From Ephydatia muelleri (lineage: Eukaryota; Porifera; Demospongiae; Spongillida; Spongillidae), in the NCBI GenBank assembly GCA_013339895.1, contig JABACO010000008.1, positions 9,766,083-9,830,082 of the forward strand: 64,000 bases of DNA, in the 5' to 3' direction. The notes beneath the pieces are model-generated. The model made no database searches and was not told the origin of the DNA. It saw only the letters and a list, made by a program, of their open reading frames with translations. Below are positions 1 through 12,537 of the stretch, piece after piece (positions within the stretch are counted from its first letter, which is position 1; the number at the start of each line of letters is the position of its first letter). A program made the position numbers and the translations under genes.

Positions 1-429
1 AACTTTTTCACTGACATAGGAATGGACAAATGATTCAGACCCAATTGCAGCACCAATGTAACGTTTCCCCTCGCTGGTGATTGGGATACCAGAACCTTGA
101 AATACTGCATGTGCCTCAGAAAGTTGGGCATCTCTCACAATCGGCCAATACTTGGAAGCATTAGGGAAGTACCCATATGCAGGGCCATGCTGTACTAGTT
201 TGTCCCACCATGTCCGAATGCTCTGTAACCTGCCACCTGCTGAGGCATCATCAGCATACCAAACCTGAACAATATTTTCATGAGAGAGCCGACGTATGAG
301 AGGGATGGTACTGATTGCATACATAGCCATTGAGAGAGGGTCGCCCTGAGTCACACCCTCCCGAGAATAGATTGACTCCACCCAACCAATGAACAGATTA
401 ATGTGCACACTATGGACTGCTCCAACTGG
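1..429 (-). mobile_element. Reverse transcriptase fragment of a retroelement, open at left edge
   Basis: The minus strand is open from a TGA at 430-432 to the window edge. It reads as the palm core of a reverse transcriptase. The segment GVTQGDPLSM (RT block with QGDP) is followed about 35 residues later by WYADDASAGG, the YADD catalytic motif. Both aspartates are intact and there is no stop in about 143 codons, so this fragment is much less decayed than the reverse transcriptase remnant at 33.7-35.9 kb. The rest of the element lies to the left of the window. No endonuclease or RNase H is visible here, so I cannot assign a class; a non-LTR type element is my guess. It lies 3' of the partial ankyrin exons at 666-1076 and could be inserted in an intron of that gene. 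Confidence 0.75.
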
Positions 430-665
430 TCATTATCAGGTACCACTCCAGCACCATAGCTATAAGTGTGACTCTAAAGCCATGCTTCCTTGTAGAGAAC
501 AAACAAGGACTACACACTACACACATGCACATGAAACACACACAGTTATGTACACACATATTGTGACTTTATTTCGCTCGAGATAACACAGCTATGCTGT
601 CATGTGGATACTCATTGAATTGCATGAATGTTTTTACAATGAACACTGATGAAATGTGTACCTAC

Positions 666-1076
666 CATATCACACTGATTGACATTAACTCCAGCTTCTA
701 TTAGTCCCTCTACTACTGCAAGATGTCCATTAGAACTTGCATGCAATGGGCTCCAACCATCCTGCAATACACAAGAAGCATACACATGACACACATGCAC
801 GCAAAGCACACACACTACACACATGTACACACCAAGCACACAGAGATAAATATTAGTTGTGATTTTGTGACTTCGCTTTGCTCTGCAATGACCGTGCATC
901 AGCACACAGAGGCTATACTGTCATATGTACTTGCACAGGAAGTGTGTATTAGTACTACAATGACAATGAACTTTATGTGTATCTACCTCAGTGCCTAGGT
1001 TGAATTTAGCTCCAGCTTCCATTAGTCCCTTTATTAGTCCATTAGAACTTGCTGCATGCATTGCACTCCAATCATC
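666..1076 (-). CDS. Two ankyrin-repeat exons of a further ankyrin-kinase-type gene (partial)
   Basis: Two minus-strand exons, 987-1076 and 666-761, each encode one ankyrin repeat and are flanked by AG acceptors and GT donors in phase 0. The first reads DDWSAMHAASSNGLIKGLME and is only 30 codons, having lost three codons inside the repeat. The second carries SSNGHLAVVEGLIEAGVNVN and is 32 codons. They resemble the 33-codon ankyrin exons of the two larger genes in this window. They lie downstream (in - orientation) of the kinase exon at 1915-3283, so they must belong to another gene whose remaining exons, perhaps including a kinase, lie beyond the left edge. The intron between them holds a short CA-rich tandem array. 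It could instead be a dead array fragment, since both exons have lost codons. Confidence 0.6.
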
Positions 1077-1079
1077 CTG

Positions 1080-1290
1080 CAATTACACAGGAAGCGCACA
1101 CACTAATGACTGAAGTGTATGCTAACACATGCACATGAAGCACACACACTCGCACACATGCACATGAAGCACACACACACTCACACACACACATGCACAT
1201 GAAGCACACACACTCCCACACATGCACACGAAGCACACACACATGCAAATGAAGCTCACACACATGCACATGAAGCACACACAATGAGCT
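1080..1290. repeat. CA-rich tandem array
   Basis: Irregular units of about 25-30 bp built on CACACACACTC and CATGCACATGAAG repeat across this stretch. Related sequence recurs at 480-560, 780-845, 6740-6840 and 13700-13770, always next to the minus-strand ankyrin exons. It is therefore part of the intron sequence that was duplicated together with those exons. Confidence 0.7.
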
Positions 1291-1292
1291 CC

Positions 1293-1321
1293 TGATATGT
1301 GTTATGGATAACACATATCAA
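1293..1321. repeat. Short perfect hairpin
   Basis: The arms TGATATGTGTTAT and its reverse complement ATAACACATATCA flank a three-to-four-base loop. No gene is attached to it. From here to 1915 I see no coding sequence. Confidence 0.5.
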
Positions 1322-4300
1322 TGCATCGTACACAACACTATGCTACAGACTCTACAATTGCCTGGGGAGGAGAACAACCAAGACATGACGTTTGGAAATT
1401 ACGCTGTAGTGATAATGCTGAATCATTAGACTTGCTTTCAACAAATATAGGCTGCTATTATCCATGCATCCATCATTCATTCTCTTAGTACTGACTCGTT
1501 ATAATTTAGCTGTATAGCTATGCTGGGTCAGCCTTGGCCTAGCCTTAGGTATGCGTCTTTCATTTAGTCTCTCTGCATGGGCTGCTTCAGACAGTTAGAT
1601 AGTTAAATGGTAATGCTACAAATACCGATACATGCTATGCGTAGCAAGTTTGTGCTTACCTTAGCGAGTGATGATCATTTTTACCAAAAATACAGTAGTT
1701 AAAACCGTAAATTTGTCTTATTCATTTAGAAATATGCACCTTGTATAGCCAGTAGATACATGGAAGGGTGTACAGACTGGTACAGATACAGGGAAAGGTC
1801 TGTGGATATTTTTACTTTAAATTCAGCAAGCAAATGCACGCCTATACAAACTTGTTCTAATACACAGTTTATGAACTTATTCTTACAGTTATGCTAGAAT
1901 CAATGCATAATGTTTTATTTATTACATTGCGGTAGTGCAATAAGTATATCTTTCATGGTTGGACGATTGGCTGGATCTTCACAGATGCATATCCTAATTA
2001 TCTCTTTCATTTCTTGCCACAACAGTGTGTCAAGCTGTATGGCTTGTATACTGTAGTCTGGGAACTGACTAGTGGCCATTTCGAGCAGGAGTATGCCATA
2101 ACTGTACACATCCATCTTTGGAGACTGTAGTCTAGGATTCATGGACTCTGGGGCTGCATAGGTTGCATTTCCTGGACCCATGGTTGTCACTTTAGATATA
2201 AAGTTAGCAGAACCATAGTCAGACACCTTGGCTCTATAACCACCTGATTCAACAGGCTCAACAAGTACATTTGCACTACTCACATCTCGGTGGATGATAG
2301 GATCAGGCCTCATTAGATGTAGGTAGTTGAGACCACAGGCCACATCTGTGCCAATAGAGATTACATGATCTTGTAGAAGTACACCTATCTCAATGCAACT
2401 ACGCAGGTTGGCTGGCATAAGTTCTGTGAGGATGACAGGCTTACTTTCATCCATTGAGGCTCCAATAAAAAGCAGGAGGTTAGGATGTCTTACACTTGCT
2501 GCAATATTCATCTCTCTGATAAATAGATCAGCATTATGGCTAGAGATGATCTTTTGATGTAGGAACTTAGCAGCAACCTTGACACCACGGAACATAGCTA
2601 CTCTCACTCACCCCACCCTCCCACACCAAGTGGCTTTCCTTCTATCACTTCTACTTCATCGTGTTTCACTGTCCATGATGATTTCATGTGGTCAGGAATA
2701 TGTCGGATGCGTTGAACAGCTTGGGATCTCAATTGTGCTTCATATTGTTGCCTATGTAACCTAAAATCGTGCTCAGCCCTCGATGCTCTCTCTTCTGCTC
2801 TTATAGCTCTCTCATCTGCTTGTTGAGCTTGTCGTGTGATTTGCTGTTGCAAAGAATGATGCTGTTGGTGCTGTTGATTTGTTTCCAATAGTTGTTGCTC
2901 AGCTCTTGCTGCTCTCTCTTCTGCTTTTGTTGCTCTGTCACTTGCCCATTGAGCTTGTAATCTGATTTGCTTCTGCAATGTATCATTCTGTTGCTTTGAT
3001 TCCAAGAGTTCTTGCTCAGCCATTGTTACTCTCTCATCTACCTGTTGAGCTAGTATTCTGATTTGCAATAACAATGCATCATTCTGTTGTTTTGTAATTA
3101 AAAGTTGTTGCTCAATCCTTGTTGCTCTCTCTTCTGCTTTTCTAGCTCTATCATCTGGATGTTGATAGTTCAGTGTGATTTGCTGTTGCAATGCAGCATT
3201 TTGTTGCTTTGTTTTCATGTTTTTTTGCTCTGCAATTTTTGTTCTCTCCTCTGGATCAAACTGTTGTGATTCAATACAGTAACCTTTACAAATAAAATAT
3301 CATTTTTGTACAGTATGGGAGCAGGGCCTGTGAAATGGAACCTAACACATCTATTAAGAGTTAAAAAGTTTTCTCATTTATACAATATGTCATTAAAGTG
3401 TAACTTCATGATGGACTGCCCAATTATTAGCACATAAGAATTGTTTTGTAAAGGATTTATCAATCAAAAAAATTGAAAACTTGAAGCAAATCCCCATTAG
3501 ATCCCTTATCATGGACACAGTCCATAACATGTATATTTGTATGTCGCTTGAATGTTGTAAACTAGACAGAAACTAAACTCATATGCATCCCATTGCTGAT
3601 TGGTGACATATGGTGCAGGTGTGAGCATGTGAGCTTGCCACAAGGTTGGGGGGGTATATTAATCTAGGAAGCAAGAAGACTGGTAAGGTCTATAGGCCAC
3701 GGTACAATGATACCATTAAAATATTCATACTAAATGTATGAAGTATTGTTTAATGTTTTGAGACAGAACTCCTTGTCATTCATTACCTTGCAGATGAGGA
3801 CGTCTATAACTGACTATCTGAAACAGATGGAACTGCTTCTTAGATTTATTTGTTGTCTGATTATATGTCCTGTATTTTGTAATTTTGTGTTGTATGTTGT
3901 CAGAGCAGCATGTTGTTTTTTTTTTCCCTCACTTGAGGAGATTTTTACCCAAAGGAAGTGAGGACACACCATCTTTAAATAAAGTCAGTTTCAACCATAG
4001 AATGAGGTAGGTAGTTGGCCCTGCTGTGTCTGGTGTGTATGCTCTGTGTCTGTCAAGGTGAATGTGTGATATGTTGGTTATCATGCAAAGACAATGCTAC
4101 ACCAGTATGCTGTCATGAGAAGGTTGAGGTGGTGAGTAGAAGTGGGTGGTATTTGTGCAAGTAAGAAGGGAGTGCATTTAATGTACTACAACCTACATGT
4201 GTCTTGGGATTGTCTTTTAGGTCACCTAAATCAATCACATCCATAAACCCTATAGCTTCTTAATCATTAAGTTAGGATTTGAAGTATGCCTTTCTACACA

Positions 4301-4519
4301 TACCCACACCGTGCCAACACCTCTTGGAAGCTACTGCACCTACAAATAAAACTGATCCATTTTTCTAAACATTAATTCCAGGTAAGCTACATGTATATAT
4401 CTGTCCCCAAATGACACACACTGCACAGCATCCACACCTTGCTTCGGTATGTTATTAATACTTCGATTGTTTTCTTTTGAGCTTTCTCCACTGCTATGTC
4501 CAAGGCAGTTCTTCCATCC

Positions 4520-6420
4520 TGAGGATTTATGCAAAACATGTGCTTATAAAATCATGTGAAATTTTGTATCATAATGCACTAATGCAATCCTGCTCTATTA
4601 TATTGTTGTGTCGCTGCAACAGAAATAGTGAATATATCATTGAAAAGGGTACTGGAAGTGTAGAATGGATTATTTGAGTACAGCAATGGATCAGTTAGGC
4701 ACTATAGGAAAATGTCCCCACAACATGGTCGCACCTAAAGCAGGGTATTAGCTCTGGTACCCAATGAAATGTGTTGCAGTAGACCTGGGAATCTAGGAAC
4801 CAGTTATATATTAATTGCTTTGGACTATTTTATCAGGTGTGTTGAGACATCTGTATTTTTCCTGTTCCTGAGCAGCTCCATTCCAATCAAAGGGTGACAG
4901 TTTGAGTCAATGATGAAGGTGTATCAATTATTAGAAATCAGTAGGACGCGTACAAACCATTTGAAATTAGATGGATTTGTTGTACAGTTTAATCTCACTT
5001 CGATCTGTATGTTGTATAGACAATAGCCCAGGACCACCTACCCAACGCGAATCACATGCATTTGTGAAAATGTTGTATGGTTTATAATATATTTGTTCAT
5101 CTCTCCACAGGTTCCTCCCCATTCAATCTCATACTTGGCCAACGGACAAAAGTGCCACTTGATGTTGTTTACATCAAGTCTACACACATGAAACTTCAGC
5201 AGCACTATGAGATGTGTATGGAAGAAACACTGCAAGGGGAAAACCTGCATGAGACTGCAACATAGAGAGTGAAAGAAAAAACATGAGAGCCAGGTGATCT
5301 ATTGTGGTTTTTACCCCTGTTATCAAAAGGAAAAACAAGAGAAGCCCCATTGTCCCTGATCTGGACCTTTTAGTCCTTGCTCTAGTGAAGCCATGCCCTA
5401 GTGACCAATTGGAGCCATGCCCTAGTGCTATTTGTCTTGACTTTGGTTGCTGCCAAAAATCTGAAGATGAGAGCCCGATCTCTGTGATGAAAAGTTGTTA
5501 TTTTCCGGAATGCCCTGGTACCACCTTTGATGATGAAGATGACCATGAGGGGTGGATTATTGTTAATGAAGGGAAAGCACAGCAACACAAGGATGCACAC
5601 AAAGATGCGCCTATTATGTGTGGCTAACAACCAGCTGCAGAAACTGTTGTCCCACCAACGCACGCCATTGTCCCCAGTGCATCTGATGGGTATTTACCTG
5701 CCCTTCCAAGGCAGGGGGTAGTGTAGCAAAGGACAAACAGCATGGGTGAAGGATCACACCAAGTGTGGCACAATAAGTGTGATCCTCACTCTGGTGCTAA
5801 CAATCCGGATAATTTCACTCCTTTTGTATGTAAATTCATTACATTTCGAATCACGGCTTTCAAGCAAAATAGAAGGTACATGTCCGTCGTGTAATAGACA
5901 TCAGTTTTGGTTTCACATCATAATATATCAGATTTAAATATAAGAGCTAACTTAAATAATCATGTTAAGTAGCTGGAAGCATTAAGTGCTTGATTATCAG
6001 ACAGAAGGTCTGGTGTTTATGTTGACTCCAGTGGGTCTGAACACTGTACTCAGAACTAAAGTGACCTACTTATACATGTCTTTTATAGGCATTTTACAAG
6101 AACGTATTAGGGAATGTCAACGAAATATGATATATCCATTATGTAGCCAAATGACACCCTTTCATATTATGTATAACTGCACACAGTTCTAAAAAGATAC
6201 AATTTGTGGTTTATCCAACAATGCACTGTGCTACAATTGTTAAGACTCTCTGCATGTACTCTGCTACAAATTGAAGATTGTATAAATGTGTGTTGTTGTA
6301 AGCGTATGTAACTTTGACATCACATTACACTAGATGTATCCAATGTGTCAGCATACAGCTTATGTTGTCATACACATGTAGGTGTGTGAATGTATTACAA
6401 TGACACTGAAGGTATGTGTA
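4520..6420. other. Intron of copy 1 with a retroelement remnant
   Basis: Between the half-ankyrin exon and the next ankyrin exon the only recognisable content is the Ty3/gypsy-like remnant at about 5080-5740. The rest shows no coding or repeat structure that I can identify. Confidence 0.5.
5080..5740 (+). mobile_element. Decayed Ty3/gypsy-like pol 3' end (integrase tail)
   Basis: The plus strand contains STGSSPFNLILGQ followed by P-DVVY, the sequence typical of the integrase C-terminal region of Ty3/gypsy polyproteins. Further on comes a basic stretch and, across frames, a PHCP-stop-SGPF piece. That piece resembles the family's HRPWxGPF motif with the tryptophan codon turned into TGA. At least one frameshift and two stops separate the pieces. 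There is no protease, reverse transcriptase or LTR nearby, so this is a truncated relic inside an intron of copy 1, in the opposite orientation. Confidence 0.6.
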
Positions 6421-9400
6421 CCTACCCCATCACCCTGATTGACATCAGCAGCAGAATCAATTAGTGTCTTCACTACTTCCAGATGTCCATAAAGACTTGC
6501 TGCATACAATGGGCTCCAACCATCCTGCAATACAAATGTTAGGCTTGACCAGTAGAGGTGAGCGTTGAAGCATTATATGACAGATGTTACTAATGGAGGT
6601 AAAATGTGGTTGGTAGATGGCAGGTAAGGGACACAGACAGATAACCCAGAACAGCCTCTAAGCACATTTTATACTGGGAGAGGCACAGGAGAGGGATACA
6701 ACATGACAAGGAGAGGCCAAATTGTGAATGTACAGTACATGAAACTACACACACTACACACATGCACAGGAAACATACACTACACACATATGCACATGAA
6801 GCACACTCTATACATGTGCACATGAAGTGTATACACTAATGCACATGCACATAAGCACATATCCACTAATTATGCTATGGTACCCCATTAATGTAGGCTA
6901 TGATGTAGGTGTGAATGTAATCCATTGACACTGTGTACTTACCTTATTGGCCTGATTGACATTAGATCCAGCTTCGATTAATGACTTGACTACTTGAAGA
7001 TGTCCATTACAACTTGCTATCAGCAATGGAGCCCAATTTTTCTGCAATAGAAATGTGACCATAACCAGAGGCTGGACCGATGGAGATGAGTATTGAAGCA
7101 TTACACATGTAACATTTCCGCACACAGGAAGGTAAAATGTGAGGGTAAGATGAGTGATGGCTGGGTTGGAGGGAGGGAAGGAAGGGAGAGGGATAGAGAA
7201 GGGGAGGCACGCGAAGCAGGTACTAAGCAAGTTTTTTTTAACTAGTAACTGTGTGTGTGTGTGTATGTGTGTAAGTATTAGTAAAGTGTTTATATGCATA
7301 AACTATACTAGACATTTATGTACAGAGTCCAAGGTTACTACATTAACGGAGATCAATTGTGTAATTGAATAATACTAGATTGTGATCATGGAGTTGTGGA
7401 CACAGTACTCTAATTAGAATCATAAGGATACGAATAACATGCAAAGTCTGTCAAAGTGCAGAGTATATAGCAACATGCAGCATACAATTTACACACAAGA
7501 CACACATCAGTGTGTACAGTTTCCCCCACAAAGCTACCATGTTGTATCCTTCAAAATTGATTGACAGTAATGAGCACTATAGAGATAATATGATGCCTTA
7601 GTGACTTTGTGTATTGCTACATGGATAGCATTGTGCCAAAAACCCCACTCCAGTCATGTATATTATCACATTTTGTATTTTAGGGGGATGGAAAACAAAG
7701 TAAGACACCATCCTCCAACTTTGTAGAGCTCATCAAGATATATATGCTAATTACTTTAGCAAGAGGGGAGTAGGGTGGCGTGTGTCTCAGGTTTAAAAAG
7801 TTACGAGATCACACAGTCAGGGGTGGAAAGTTCAAGCCATAAAATAATCTAAAGAATTCATAATTTTTTGATTTTAGTGAAGATTGTTGTTCCAAAGAGA
7901 TTTTAGGCAATTAAATGTGATCACAAGCATGTACATATGGGATCGTTGCAGAAACACAAGGTTTTGTATTTGTTTTGCAATTGCATAGTGTATAATTTGT
8001 ATACATTGCAATCACATGTGCAATTAGATAGAACTGTGCTAAGAATGAAGCTACCTCTTACGATTGTTTCAACGGATTGAGCAACAATGAAATAAAATGA
8101 AATCTACTTAAAGCAGCATCAGAACTCCATAAAGATAGAAGCAGTAGCAGTGGACTGTATGAACATAATGTTTCTTTGTCTCATTAATGACATGTTTGTT
8201 CACTTGCATTTCCATCACTTTGTAAACTGCATCCTATCACATGTACATGTTCATATGTATGTGTGTGAAATCGACATAATGGATATGTTCTACCTACCTT
8301 ATTGACCTGATTGACATTAGCTCCAGCATCAACAAGTGCCTTTACTACATCATTATTTCCATTAGAACTTGCTGTGTACAATGGACTCCGACCATCCTGC
8401 AATACAATTAAGAAGCTGGAACAGTTGGAGGGGAGTGTTGAAACATTATACGGAGGTAAAATGTGGTGGCCAAGATGATAGATGGGTGGGAGGAGATGCA
8501 ATGTACACACTTAGGTGTGTGAGCGTATTACAATGACACTAGAGATACACTAATGTGTACATCTTACATTATTGGCTTGATTAGCATCAGCTCCAGCTTG
8601 AATAAGTGTATTCACTATATCAAGATGCCCTTTACTACTTGCTGAGTACAATGGACTCAAACCGTCCTGCAATGCAAATGTCATTCGTAACCAGAGCTAA
8701 GCTGGACCAGTGAAGATGGGTGTTGAAACATTACGTAAGACAGATAACACACTTCTGTACAAAGTGTGATAAAATGTGTTGGGTAAGATGACGGTTGGGT
8801 GGGAGTGAAGGAGACGGAGGAACAGAGATAGAGAACCAGAACTGGCACTAAGGAAATTTCTTACTTGGGGAGGGCACAAGAGAGGGATAGAACATGACAA
8901 GGAAAGGTCAACTGATGAAGTTGAAGTACATGCACATCAATTTCACACACAACATACATGCGCAAGAATCACTATGGTGCACCAAACAATGATAGTATTC
9001 CACTCTGTAGACACACAGGTATGGTGCAATATGTACACATTGACACTGAAGATACTGTATGTATACCATAGTGGCTTGATTGACATTAGCTCCAGCTTCA
9101 ACTAGTGTCTTCACTACATTAAGATGTCCTTTATAGCTTGCTAAGTACAATGGACTGCAGTCATTCTGCAATAAAAATGTCATCATAAATTTAGGCTGGA
9201 CCAGTAGAGGTGAATGATGAAACATTACATATGACAGATCAATTTAACACTTCTGTACAAAGGGAGGTAAAAAGTGGTTGGTAAGATGGAAGATGGAAAG
9301 GAATTAAGAAATGAGCTTAGACAGGCAAGACGGGGAAGAACACTGATGCTCTAAGCAAATTTATTGAACAGAAGAGAGAGAAACTCTTGCCAGCTACTGC

Positions 9401-9488
9401 AATGCGATCTAACGCATTGGAGTGTGGCACTTGAGACTCTTCATTGTTTTATCATCAGTGAAGTGCAGTTCATCTGAGTATTCATGCC

Positions 9489-12400
9489 GATTTGAACTCG
9501 ATTAGTACACTACATGGAGGTCGTTTAAAGTCTTCCAACTGAAAATGAAATTTGTAGTTCCTATTTTAGTGTTATAATAAGCACAGATTGCATTTTATCA
9601 GACAAAGCATTGTTTTGTTTTCCATTATAAAAACGAATTACCTAAGATCCGTTTGTGGCCAAGTAATATGGGAAGTTTCAGAGTGGGGACGGAATGCGAT
9701 CTGGTTGGAACATAAGGTTGAACCTAGAGGGTCACTAGTAAAGTTGTTTTACCATAAGTGGGTGAAGTTTAGAAATTGAAGCCCTTTAACTTAGGTTTCT
9801 CAATAGAATCGTCAAAACTGTTATGACAAAATCCACTAAACGTTCATAGCTGCGTAATTAGTCATTTTTTGACGCAAGGCGCTATCTGCACAAAGCCTGA
9901 CAGTATGGCTCTATTGTGCTGTTTCTATTGTGTGCAGTTTAACCTGTTCTTAAAGCCATGCAGCCCACAAATATTCAGTTCTTTTCAGAGCCCAAACGTT
10001 TATGCGCCGTAAATGTCTTTCAAATGCCTGTCTTGCTGTGATCCTCTTCAACTACACAAGAAGAAGCAAATCAGTGACCTGCGATGTGTGTCTAAACGTC
10101 TTCTTGGGTCTCCAACCAACCCAATAGACACCACTCCCGATCCAGTCAGCCCAATGGACACTCCAACCAGACCAGCAGATGATATAGATGATAGTTCTAA
10201 AGCAGATATGAGTGAAGCATGTACCACGTTAGAAATGAGTGAAAATGAACACCTCCACTTTGACGTTACTTCTGGCCACTCTTCAAGTGATGACAGTGAG
10301 GAGAGCAGAGTAACTGGTAGGTGTAAAGGATCATTAAGAACAAGTTTAATTTCTTTGAATGAAGGTCTTTCCTCATTTGGTGTTTCTCCTATCACATAGA
10401 GAAAAGCAAAAAGATTTTTTCCATCAAAGCTGTAATGAGCACTACATTGGAGAGCACAACAGGTGTTATCATTGAGGACAAAGAAGGACCAGAGTGTGAA
10501 ATGATTTCTCAACTGAAAGAGAAGTTCCACTGTACAGACCGACAGAGTGAACTGACTATTTTGCCCAGAAGTTGGTCGATTATAAAAATTGTAAGTGAAT
10601 ATGGATGCTTGCACTATGTGGCAAGGCATGTCAAAAGATTGGTGGCAGGAAAAGGTGCTCTCTCCTGCCCAAATCCCAAACATGGAAAGTGTCTGTTACA
10701 GGGTAGAGAGGAACTGATCAATTCATTTTATTTAAGTGATGATATTAGTAGGATGATGCCTGGAAGGAAGGATTGTGTCAGTAGTGAAGGCTAATGGAAA
10801 GCGAGAACATCGCCAAAAAAAGGTTGGTACTTTGTAATCTAAAAGAAGTATACGAACAGTTTAAGACTCTTCACCCTGAAACAAAGGTGGGGTTATAAGT
10901 TTTGTGAACTTCGGCCACAGGAATGTGTGCTGGCTGGTGCGAGTGGCACACATTCTGTTTGTGTCTGCACCATACATTAAACTGATAAACTAATGTTTGT
11001 AGGTTGTAATTTAGATTTACTAAGTGGCGGAGAGTTTACGCATTACAGACGTTGTTTGGCTGCTATGCAGTGAACCCCTACGCAGTGTATGGCTAGATGC
11101 AAGCAGTGCCCTGGCATTGACGTATTGGAGGAAAATCTTCAACATATCATGGATAGCATGTTGATAGAAAGTATACAATTTGAACAATGGACTCTAACTG
11201 ATAGATCTAATTTAGAAACTATAGCAACAGATGAATTTCTAGATAGCTTTATGGCCTCACTTAAGAAACTCCAAGTTCCAGTTCATGATTTCATTTCTAA
11301 AATGCAGGTAATGTTTGTAACCGAAATAAAGGATTCTCTTAAAAACAATGAATATTTAGTTATTGGTGACTTTCTGAAAATTTTACATTTATTTGTCAGG
11401 ATGCCATTCAGTCCTTTCATTGGACAAAGACTCAAGCTACTATGCATCCATTTATGTGTTTTTATCAGAATGCAGAGAATAAGCTTTCAAATGAATGTTT
11501 TTTTAATAATATCTGAATTTACAATACATGACACCACTGCAGTACACTTGTTTCAGAAGAAACTAATACACTTTTTAACAACAACGTTTTCAAGAATACC
11601 TGATAAGATTATATATGTAGATGATGGCTGTTATGCGCAATACAAAAACAAAACGAACTTCTTTAATTTGTGTCATCATGTGGAAGACTTTGGCGAACAA
11701 GCTGAGTGGCATTTTGTTGTAACATCGCACGGAAAAAAAATTGCTGCTGATGGTGTCGCAGGCACATTGAGAGGCTTGCTACCAAAGCCAGTCTCCAGCG
11801 GCCCTTTAAAACCATATCTTGTCACCAAAGCACCTTTATGAATTCGCTATACAAGAGGTAAAAGGATGCACTCTTGTTATGCAACTAATACTGAACATGC
11901 AGAGGAAGCAAGGCTACTTCAAGCAAGATATGAGGCATCAAAAACTATAGTCGGAACACATTCAAACCAATATCGTGTGATGTAGTTCAAGTTAAGGAAT
12001 TTTCTAAATGTAATAAAAGTCGTCTTAAACATGTCAATTCTAAACCAGCACAACCCACAACATTCACATAACTGAACCGTATGCTATTTTCTGTCATGAT
12101 TCCGTGATCATTCTCACCATACACTGTAGTTTACTGTGCATTTTGATGTAAATTGTATCGTTATGAACATGTTTTTACTGCCGGTATACGGTACCTAACA
12201 GTTGTCATAACAATTTTGACAGACCTAAGTTAAAGGGCTTCATTATCTAAACTTCACCCACTTATGCAACAACTTTACCAAAGACCCTCTATGTTCAACC
12301 TTATGTTCCAACCAGATCCCATTCCGTTCCCACTCTGAAACTTCCCATATTACTTGATCACAAACGGATCTTAGGTAATTTGTTTTTATAATTGAAAACA

Positions 12401-12537
12401 AAACAATGCTTTGTCTGATAAACTGCAATCTGTGCTTATTACAACACAAAAACAGGAATTACCTATTTCATTTCAGTTGGAAGACTTAAGACAAAAAATA
12501 AATGACCTCCATGTAGTGTACTAATAGAGTTCAAATC
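9489..12537 (+). mobile_element. ~3-kb DNA transposon with ~340-bp terminal inverted repeats
   Basis: Long imperfect inverted repeats bound the element: about 9489-9831 on the left and about 12204-12537 on the right. The outer ends share ATTAGTACACTACATGGAGG and the inner ends share AAGCCCTTTAACTTAGG. The inside carries pieces of one transposase-like protein on the plus strand (10013-11841). The element sits in the intron of ankyrin-kinase copy 1 between the exons at 9067-9165 and 13355-13453, in the opposite orientation. I could not identify a target-site duplication with confidence. The superfamily is not assigned. Confidence 0.75.
10013..11841 (+). pseudogene. Transposase-like gene of the 3-kb element, decayed
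   Basis: Three plus-strand pieces appear to come from one protein. Piece one (10013-10310) starts MSFKCLSCCDPLQ and is acidic and Ser/Pro/Thr-rich. Its donor is near 10317 and the acceptor near 10402. Piece two (10435-10885) contains LSCPNPKHGKC, MPGRKD and, after a stop, KRLVLCNLKEVYEQFK. Piece three (11089-11841) contains KQCPGIDVLEENL, a conserved block with HDTTAVHLFQKKL, then VDDGCYAQYKNKTNFFNLCHH and EWHFVVTSHGK. The DG...H...W...SHGK spacing suggests a DDE-type nuclease, but I cannot name the family. The region 10885-11080 has several stops and frame changes, and 11370-11480 has lost its frame, so the copy looks dead. Confidence 0.6.

Noticed and set aside
4340-4677. Short ORFs on both strands
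   Set aside because: The only real coding here is the 81-nt half-ankyrin exon at 4438-4518 on the minus strand.
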